Assembly (NCBI GenBank): GCA_018716295.1
Contig: DVKC01000018.1
Span: 1 to 64,000, forward strand
Length of the DNA stretch: 64,000 bases
Direction of reading: 5' to 3'
DNA from: Candidatus Avimuribaculum pullicola
Lineage (GTDB): Bacteria; Bacteroidota; Bacteroidia; Bacteroidales; Muribaculaceae
A program made the position numbers and the translations under genes. Below, one piece after another: positions 17,600 to 23,451 of the stretch (the stretch's first letter is position 1; each line of letters begins with the position of its first letter). The notes under the pieces were generated by a model. It was not told where the DNA came from, did no database searches, and saw only the letters and a list, made by a program, of their open reading frames with translations.

Positions 17600-17902
17600 T
17601 TTCAGCAAACTAACGAGTTAGGAAGTTGAAAGGACATATAATACGAAAGGGCGTTTAGCTAAATTATCCCTTGTTGGAATCTGGACAATTCTACCGTATG
17701 GATAATGAGCAGGAACGCCCACATCAGGATTATATACCTACCTCAACAGGTGGCTTATATAATTTCTTGGTGTGGGCTTTGCTTATTACATACGGTGGGC
17801 AGTCCAGAACTCTTAGCAATAAGAGAGCCTCAACAAGATAATAAGCCAAAGTACCCACACCTTTTCTTTATATGGGCAGAATCAATAAAATCGCTTCTTC
17901 CG
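17600..17902 (+). ncRNA. Structured non-coding RNA candidate, family unassigned
   Basis: Nested stems: GGAAG(17621)/CTTCC(17897), CATATAA(17635)/TTATATG(17868), hairpins 17649-17720, 17718-17776 and 17777-17851, plus CTCTTA-GCAA-TAAGAG GNRA hairpin 17810-17825. Confidence 0.65.
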
Positions 17903-17930
17903 GGTATTGAGTGGCACAATTTATCATTTT

Positions 17931-18659
17931 ATGGCAATTAATACGGTAAAATTAGACGTACCATTTTCACAAAAAGAAAAGTATGTCATTGCTTCTACTC
18001 TCACTTGTTTAGTCGCTGACACTCCAAAAGGGAATCGGTTTATATGCAATGCTTTTCAAGAGCTAAATATAGACCATTATGAGATGAGAAGAATAATTCC
18101 AGAAATAGTAGAAACAGAAGGACAGGAAGGCTTTTTCAGAATTATAAGCACCATGAGTAATAACAAGAAAAAAGTTGCACAACAGTATTTCGGCAAAGCC
18201 CTCATAGACGGAGAAGGGAAAAACAAGCCTGATGCTGTTTTGATATTTCAAACATTGCTTAATAGATGTGGATTGGCAGATGCAACGGTGGAAGTTCCTG
18301 TGAATAGCAGTAGTTTCATAAATGTAAGGCTTGATAGTTCCGTAAAGTCTATTTCGCGTACCGCTGCTTATCATTTGTCTTCTGTAATAGCCAACGGAAT
18401 GATGATGTCCCAAAACAATGATGTAATCATATATAAAGACCGTATTGACTTTGGGAGATGCAATAATCCTGAATATCAAGGAGTATCAGGCAACATTGCT
18501 CCCAATTTTTATATGGAATATGGAAATGTTATTTATCGTTTTGGGTCAAATCTTAAATGCGGATGGTTTAGCAAACAAATTGACTATGTTGGTACAATGG
18601 CACCAACCTCTCCCGATAATCCTGAAATATTCAAACTTATTTATCCTCGTTTCGCATGA
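17931..18659 (+). CDS. Hypothetical protein, possible TerB-like N-terminal helical domain
   Basis: ORF; start reassigned to MAINTVKLD; SQKEKYVIASTLTCLVADTPKGNRF resembles TerB-like helices (weak). Confidence 0.7.
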   Translation: MAINTVKLDVPFSQKEKYVIASTLTCLVADTPKGNRFICNAFQELNIDHYEMRRIIPEIVETEGQEGFFRIISTMSNNKKKVAQQYFGKALIDGEGKNKPDAVLIFQTLLNRCGLADATVEVPVNSSSFINVRLDSSVKSISRTAAYHLSSVIANGMMMSQNNDVIIYKDRIDFGRCNNPEYQGVSGNIAPNFYMEYGNVIYRFGSNLKCGWFSKQIDYVGTMAPTSPDNPEIFKLIYPRFA

Positions 18660-18964
18660 TAAAGATAGAAAAAACATACGGGGTAAGAGGTGTATCTGAT
18701 TATCTTACTCTTGTCCGCCTGCAAGAATTGATTTCTTTGTTTAAAAAAGAAGCGGGCTTTCTTGGTAAAGCCGTTATTGATACAGAGAAAATAACCTACT
18801 ATAAATTCGGATTGAAATTAGGTATTCATCGTTTTGCTACAAACGGCTTAGTCGTAAATGAAAACGGCATAATTCGTGATTGCGGAACATCTTTTCCTGA
18901 AATTATAGACAGGCAAGTACTAACTGATTTATGTGTTTTGTTCAATATGAAAGCACAATTTTAA
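18656..18964 (+). CDS. Small hypothetical protein, paralogue-like to the next ORF
   Basis: ATGA overlap with previous gene; shares KFxLxLGxxRxA...NGxIxxxGTS pattern with 18977..19297. Confidence 0.65.
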   Translation: MIKIEKTYGVRGVSDYLTLVRLQELISLFKKEAGFLGKAVIDTEKITYYKFGLKLGIHRFATNGLVVNENGIIRDCGTSFPEIIDRQVLTDLCVLFNMKAQF

Positions 18965-18976
18965 TATCTTGATAAA

Positions 18977-19297
18977 ATGAATATTCGCTTATCTTTAGTT
19001 AAACAGATTGATAACCGCGCATGGTTTCCGTTGGCAGTTTTAATCCATTCATACCTCCAAAATCATTCCAATGTGGGGGCAGTAGAGATATGTAAAAACG
19101 AAATACGATTTACAAAAGGCGTGTTTTTCACTTTGGGGCGCATTAATTACGCTCCATATCAAATTGTTTGCAAAAACGGAGTGATATATTATGAGGGAAC
19201 TAGCATTCAGGTTCAGGATGTACCAAAGGATGACTTGTTTGTTTTCTTGGTGAACGCATTACGCCAATTACGCCCTGGATATATGGTTAAACTATGA
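18977..19297 (+). CDS. Small hypothetical protein, paralogue-like to the previous ORF
   Basis: ORF 106 aa, AVEICKNEIRF...LGRINYAPYQIVCKNGVIYYEGTS. Confidence 0.65.
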   Translation: MNIRLSLVKQIDNRAWFPLAVLIHSYLQNHSNVGAVEICKNEIRFTKGVFFTLGRINYAPYQIVCKNGVIYYEGTSIQVQDVPKDDLFVFLVNALRQLRPGYMVKL

Positions 19298-19403
19298 ATA
19301 AAGAAACATATAGTAGTACCTCTTTTGAAAGAAGTCTGTTATGACAAATTCGGAGAGGTGCTACTAAATGAATTACAAGAAAAATCCAAAGCAGTGTAGA
19401 CAA

Positions 19404-19720
19404 ATGAAACGACTACTATTCCACTTTACAATGCTTGCTTTACTACTTGTTTGCAGCTGTGACAACAAGCAGCAATCTGTTTCCATTGACAACCTAATAG
19501 TTGGTAAATGGAGAATGGTAAAATATGTAGGTGGTGCGTAAATGCACTTGACACCATTACATTTTATGAAAATGGTAAAATGGATAATCCGTTTGAAACC
19601 GGTGAATTTGCCTACTGCTTTATGTTGATAATAGGAGTTGGCATACCAAATGCTGACTACATTGCCATAGGTACTCGCACCATTGCTGATCTGGAAAATT
19701 GTCCTCATAAGGGGAAATAA
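19404..19720 (+). pseudogene. Frameshifted small lipoprotein (lipocalin-like)
   Basis: Frame 1: MKRLLFHFTMLALLLVCSCDNKQQSVSIDNLIVGKWRMVKYVGGA*; next frame continues NALDTITFYENGKMDNPFETGEFAY... Confidence 0.6.
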
Positions 19721-19787
19721 TTATAAACGAGAAACTTAACAGATAATTTGAAAATAAAATAAATCTCATTTAAAAATAATTAACTAT

Positions 19788-20036
19788 ATGACCAGACCTA
19801 TAGTAAAAAAAGTAACTTGTCCGAATTGTGGAACAGAGGGTGATTTTGTCATGTACGCTTCCATTAACGCAGAATACAACCCTGAATTAATAAAGAAAAT
19901 GGAAAGCGGAGAATTATCAATCTATGAATGTCCCAAATGTGGAAAGAAATACATTTGCAATTATCCATTCTTATATAATGACTATAATGACATGGCGAGA
20001 GGTATCATGCCAATGTCTGACATTCAACATACCTGA
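19788..20036 (+). CDS. CpXC-type zinc-ribbon protein (possibly frameshifted near the 3' end)
   Basis: CPNCG...CPKCGKKY two-Cys-pair ribbon; a +1 frame continues TFNIPEDKWEELGLSGIIELDW* to 20088. Confidence 0.7.
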   Translation: MTRPIVKKVTCPNCGTEGDFVMYASINAEYNPELIKKMESGELSIYECPKCGKKYICNYPFLYNDYNDMARGIMPMSDIQHT

Positions 20037-20110
20037 GGATAAATGGGAAGAATTAGGATTGAGTGGAATTATCGAATTGGATTGGTAGATGGAAATATAA
20101 AGTGATGGTA

Positions 20111-20173
20111 CTGTCTAATTTTTCTTCCTGACACCCTTAAAAGAAGAAATGGAACAAGTTGAAAATTAGACAG
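20111..20173. repeat. 12-bp perfect terminal inverted repeats (MITE-like or hairpin)
   Basis: CTGTCTAATTTT (20111-20122) / AAAATTAGACAG (20162-20173). Confidence 0.65.
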
Positions 20174-20244
20174 ACATAACTTTTTTGAGTAACTTTTATT
20201 TTGTTAGATAATTGAATATAAATTTCAAAAAACAGTATTGTCCG

Positions 20245-21309
20245 ATGAAACACTTGCCATTTTTGCTATTTGGCTTTTTGTCGTTTTGCATCTTATTTGG
20301 GTGCAAAGGAAACAATAGCCAAGAAACTGGTGTTGCCCATCAGGCAGAAGATTCTGCCGTGAACATTGGCAATGTGTTGGAATCTTATGTTGGGAACTGT
20401 GATTCAGATAATGGCAATGTGCTGATGTCTTATATTGGAAACAAGGATTCGGTGTTCGGCATTGTCGGGGATAGCATATACCGCTATATGCAATATAACA
20501 AAATTGAGCTGCCTGCTAATACTATAATGCAATACAATATTGTTGACAGCCTGTTGCACATGGTTTATGACTTGAAAGCTCCTCAGGTTTCTACGATTGA
20601 AGTGGAGCAAGATTTTGCAGTGTCATCACACCAAATCCAATTCCTAAACCATTATTTACTTGAAAAGATTGATGAAATAGCCGACCACAGGCTTTCCAAG
20701 CTGTTACAAGAAGAAAAGTTGCTTGCCGACAGTTTAATAACAGCCCAGCATGGGTTTCTTAAAGTTCATATAGACAATGCCAATGCTGATGGCTCATATT
20801 CGTTCATCAAATATTACAACACTTCAATCGCCATTCATCACGGCAGGAATGAATCGTTGAAAGACCTATATTTCTCAATGACAAGCAATAACTGCCATGT
20901 GCCAATGAAATACAAGGATATTCCAGATTCACTATTTGACAAGGAATATGCACATATCTTGACCGACTTGATTCCCCCGACATTTGAAGATGAGCCATTT
21001 CCACTATATGATGAAACAGCCGACAGGCAAGCCTTGCTAAAGGCCAAAAAAGCATGGTCTGACTTCATTTCAAAGAGGAATGAAATAGCCAGTGTCTTGC
21101 AGGGCAAGCAAAAAGACATTTGGAATAATGCCACATACCGTTTTCTGCGTTCACATCTTATAACCCTCAAAAATGAGTTCAATGACATGGGAGCTTTTAC
21201 CTCTGAAACGGCAGGACTGCTCTTGCCCGACAGTTGCACCTACGAGCAGCTGCTGGCATATCCCAATTTCACCACCAAATGGAATGAGCATCTAAAAGAA
21301 TTTGAATGA
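20245..21309 (+). CDS. Lipoprotein, unknown function
   Basis: Start reassigned to MKHLPFLLFGFLSFCILFGCKG (lipobox); internal 15-aa tandem repeat. Confidence 0.75.
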   Translation: MKHLPFLLFGFLSFCILFGCKGNNSQETGVAHQAEDSAVNIGNVLESYVGNCDSDNGNVLMSYIGNKDSVFGIVGDSIYRYMQYNKIELPANTIMQYNIVDSLLHMVYDLKAPQVSTIEVEQDFAVSSHQIQFLNHYLLEKIDEIADHRLSKLLQEEKLLADSLITAQHGFLKVHIDNANADGSYSFIKYYNTSIAIHHGRNESLKDLYFSMTSNNCHVPMKYKDIPDSLFDKEYAHILTDLIPPTFEDEPFPLYDETADRQALLKAKKAWSDFISKRNEIASVLQGKQKDIWNNATYRFLRSHLITLKNEFNDMGAFTSETAGLLLPDSCTYEQLLAYPNFTTKWNEHLKEFE

Positions 21310-21426
21310 TGCTGACAATGACAGTGCCTTTTTTGAAAGAAATCCTGTTTTATAATGAGAATCAGAAAAAGTTCCAATATATTACATAGAAGAATTACCG
21401 ATAAACTTCAAAAACGGTGTTGGCAG

Positions 21427-22311
21427 ATGAAACGATTACCATCCTATTTGTTGGCTTTATTGCTTGTTTGTGGCTGCGCCAATACAAGCAATACTCCGCA
21501 TGGCTTTGAACTGGCGGCTGAATATTCAAAAGAGGGCAACTTATGCGTTTACATCAAATACAAGCAGCAAGTCGGCGGCTACGATGTGTCTGCAATCTGC
21601 GTGGTTGATACAATTTATAATGGGGAATTTTATTCATGGCATAATCCGACGGCTATAAACGGGCATGGCTTTATCCATTTTAAAAACGACGAACATGAGT
21701 TCGTTGTGGAAAATCCTCTGTTTTCTGATGGCAACCTTAGTCAGAACAAGCAACTTTTGATAAATGGAATGCTGATAGAAACTGATTATACCCCTTTTAA
21801 GCCAGCTAATGATGCAATAAACAATATGCTTTTTGATGGCTCTCAATCTCCGTTTTTCTTCTTCGACATAGACTTTGATGGTGAAAAGGAATTGATAGTA
21901 ACACTGTGGGAGGGAATGTACTATCATGGGCATAACGCATACGCAGCTTATAAGATGCCTGTTGGAAACGACCGCCATGTCATATCGCCAATGCAAGGAG
22001 AGCCGTTTGACGAATTGAATGATTACACACGCATAGACACCGTTAAAAATGAAATAACACAGCCATACGACTTTGGCATTCGATTTGGCGGAATGAAGAA
22101 ATACCGACTGGTTACGCACACCGTTTTCAATGAGGTCGCGAACTCATTAGAAGAACGGCAGTCATTGGAATTAACGGAAATAGAACATTTTGATTGGCAA
22201 CATACAGAGAAAACAGAATACAATGCTTGTGAGCCAACTATTTATCATTACAAGAAAATAAATGGGGACATGAAATTGACAAGCATAGAAAAATGTCCTA
22301 ATGATAAATAG
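21427..22311 (+). CDS. Lipoprotein, unknown function
   Basis: Start reassigned to MKRLPSYLLALLLVCGCANTSN (lipobox). Confidence 0.75.
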   Translation: MKRLPSYLLALLLVCGCANTSNTPHGFELAAEYSKEGNLCVYIKYKQQVGGYDVSAICVVDTIYNGEFYSWHNPTAINGHGFIHFKNDEHEFVVENPLFSDGNLSQNKQLLINGMLIETDYTPFKPANDAINNMLFDGSQSPFFFFDIDFDGEKELIVTLWEGMYYHGHNAYAAYKMPVGNDRHVISPMQGEPFDELNDYTRIDTVKNEITQPYDFGIRFGGMKKYRLVTHTVFNEVANSLEERQSLELTEIEHFDWQHTEKTEYNACEPTIYHYKKINGDMKLTSIEKCPNDK

Positions 22312-22396
22312 CAGTACTTTTTTAGGAGAAAATCTGTTTTATAGGGAGATTCTGAAAAAAGTCCTCATAAATAGCATGATTATAGCACAACCTTAC

Positions 22397-22404
22397 TATC
22401 TTTG
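22397..22404 (+). promoter_or_regulatory. Bacteroidetes -7 box (TATCTTTG) upstream of the MNT gene
   Basis: TATCTTTG 20 nt before the ATG at 22425. Confidence 0.5.
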
Positions 22405-22424
22405 CAATCTAAGCAAGTCCGTTT

Positions 22425-22724
22425 ATGAAGCTGATAGAAAACAACATACAGAAGATTGTTGCCTTGTGCAAGAAGTACAAGGTTAACAAGTTGTTTGTGT
22501 TTGGCTCTATACTTACAGACCGTTTTAACGATGATAGCGATGTGGATTTAGTAGTTTCGTTCAACAAAGTAGAGGTAGGTGACTATTTCGACAACTACTT
22601 TGATTTCAAATACTCGTTGGAGGAATTGTTTGGCAGGGAAGTGGACTTGCTGGAAGAGCAGACCATAAAGAACCCATATCTGAAAAAGAATGTGGATGCA
22701 ACAAAAGCATTGATATATGGATGA
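22425..22724 (+). CDS. MntA-like minimal nucleotidyltransferase (antitoxin of MNT/HEPN pair)
   Basis: GS(x9)SDVDLVV: FVFGSILTDRFNDDSDVDLVVSF. Confidence 0.85.
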   Translation: MKLIENNIQKIVALCKKYKVNKLFVFGSILTDRFNDDSDVDLVVSFNKVEVGDYFDNYFDFKYSLEELFGREVDLLEEQTIKNPYLKKNVDATKALIYG

Positions 22725-23058
22725 TTGATAAAAAAACACCTGCAAGATATTCTGACTGCCATAGAAGAAATAGAAAGTTTCTTGCATCCACTATTTTGCG
22801 TGAATTGGTGATAGCTATGTTCCTATCTGTCTTTAAGATTCTGTTCATGGCTTCACCTATAATCTCTATATTCCGTTCAATGGCACGTCTAAGGCAGAGA
22901 TTGCAGTAAAAGTCCTCAAACAATTTAGGCTTGCCACCAAAGAAACTATATCATTCATGGATATGACAGTTTATCGGCTGATATTCTTTGGAGCATGGTT
23001 ATCAATCATCTGCCGAAGCTGAAAAATGAAGTAACGGCTTTATTGGCTAATGAGTGAC
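22725..23058 (+). pseudogene. HEPN (HepT/DUF86-like) toxin gene interrupted by an internal inversion
   Basis: + strand 5' part LIKKHLQDILTAIEEIESF, minus-strand middle FGGKPKLFEDFYCNLCLRRAIERNIEIIGEAMNRILK...KIVDA, + strand 3' part RNYIIHGYDSLSADILWSMVINHLPKLKNEVTALLANE*. Confidence 0.85.
22776..22947. repeat. 172-bp inverted segment bounded by 8-bp inverted repeats
   Basis: AGTTTCTT (22776-22783) and AAGAAACT (22940-22947); reverse-complementing the interior gives an uninterrupted HEPN ORF. Confidence 0.8.
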
Positions 23059-23316
23059 ACACTTATTGATAAAGAAAAAGCTATTGAGATAGCACAAAAA
23101 TACAAGGCTTTAGTTGCAAAACATTTGCCACTTAAAGCCTTATATCTTTATGGCTCATACAGCAAAGGCAATCATACAGAGGACAGCGACATAGATATAG
23201 CCGTTGTCGTGGAATACATGAGTGACGATTATTTTGAAGATACACCTTTATTGAGGAAAATGAAACGCAAGATAAGCAATCTTATAGAGCCTGTTCTACT
23301 TAGGGACATTTACTGA
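23050..23316 (+). CDS. Second minimal nucleotidyltransferase-domain protein
   Basis: YLYGSYSKGNHTEDSDIDIAVVV; start overlaps the HEPN stop (ATGAGTGA). Confidence 0.8.
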   Translation: MSDTLIDKEKAIEIAQKYKALVAKHLPLKALYLYGSYSKGNHTEDSDIDIAVVVEYMSDDYFEDTPLLRKMKRKISNLIEPVLLRDIY

Positions 23317-23324
23317 ATGTCCCT
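23302..23324. terminator. Perfect 9-bp hairpin overlapping the 3' end of the second nucleotidyltransferase gene
   Basis: AGGGACATT-TACTG-AATGTCCCT. Confidence 0.5.
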
Positions 23325-23391
23325 GTTTAAACCATAGTTTAAACTCTAAGTTGGATTTTATGATGTTTTTTTATTGGTAGGGGATATAATG

Positions 23392-23433
23392 ACAAATCAG
23401 GGCGGCTTTTTCGATGAAGCCGCCCTGATTTGT
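23392..23433. terminator. Bidirectional rho-independent terminator
   Basis: ACAAATCAGGGCGGCTT...AAGCCGCCCTGATTTGT. Confidence 0.85.
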
Positions 23434-23451
23434 TATTGTAGTCGTGGTGGG

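Noticed and set aside
17600-17902. Assignment of the structured region as tmRNA, RNase P RNA or group II intron
   Set aside because: None of the hallmark motifs I know (tmRNA tRNA-like ends, RNase P GAGGAAAGUC, intron domain V/RT ORF) are visible; family left open
17705-17941. 78-aa + strand ORF
   Set aside because: Lies entirely within the structured RNA candidate and has no recognisable protein features
22606-22923. Minus-strand ORF of 105 aa in the MNT/HEPN locus
   Set aside because: Not an independent gene: its N-terminal half is the inverted middle of the HEPN gene and the rest is antisense to the MNT gene
17310-23345. tRNA-Lys-integrated mobile element
   Set aside because: No integrase, no mobilisation gene, and no repeat of the tRNA 3' end found near 23.3 kb; only a weak island-remnant claim retained
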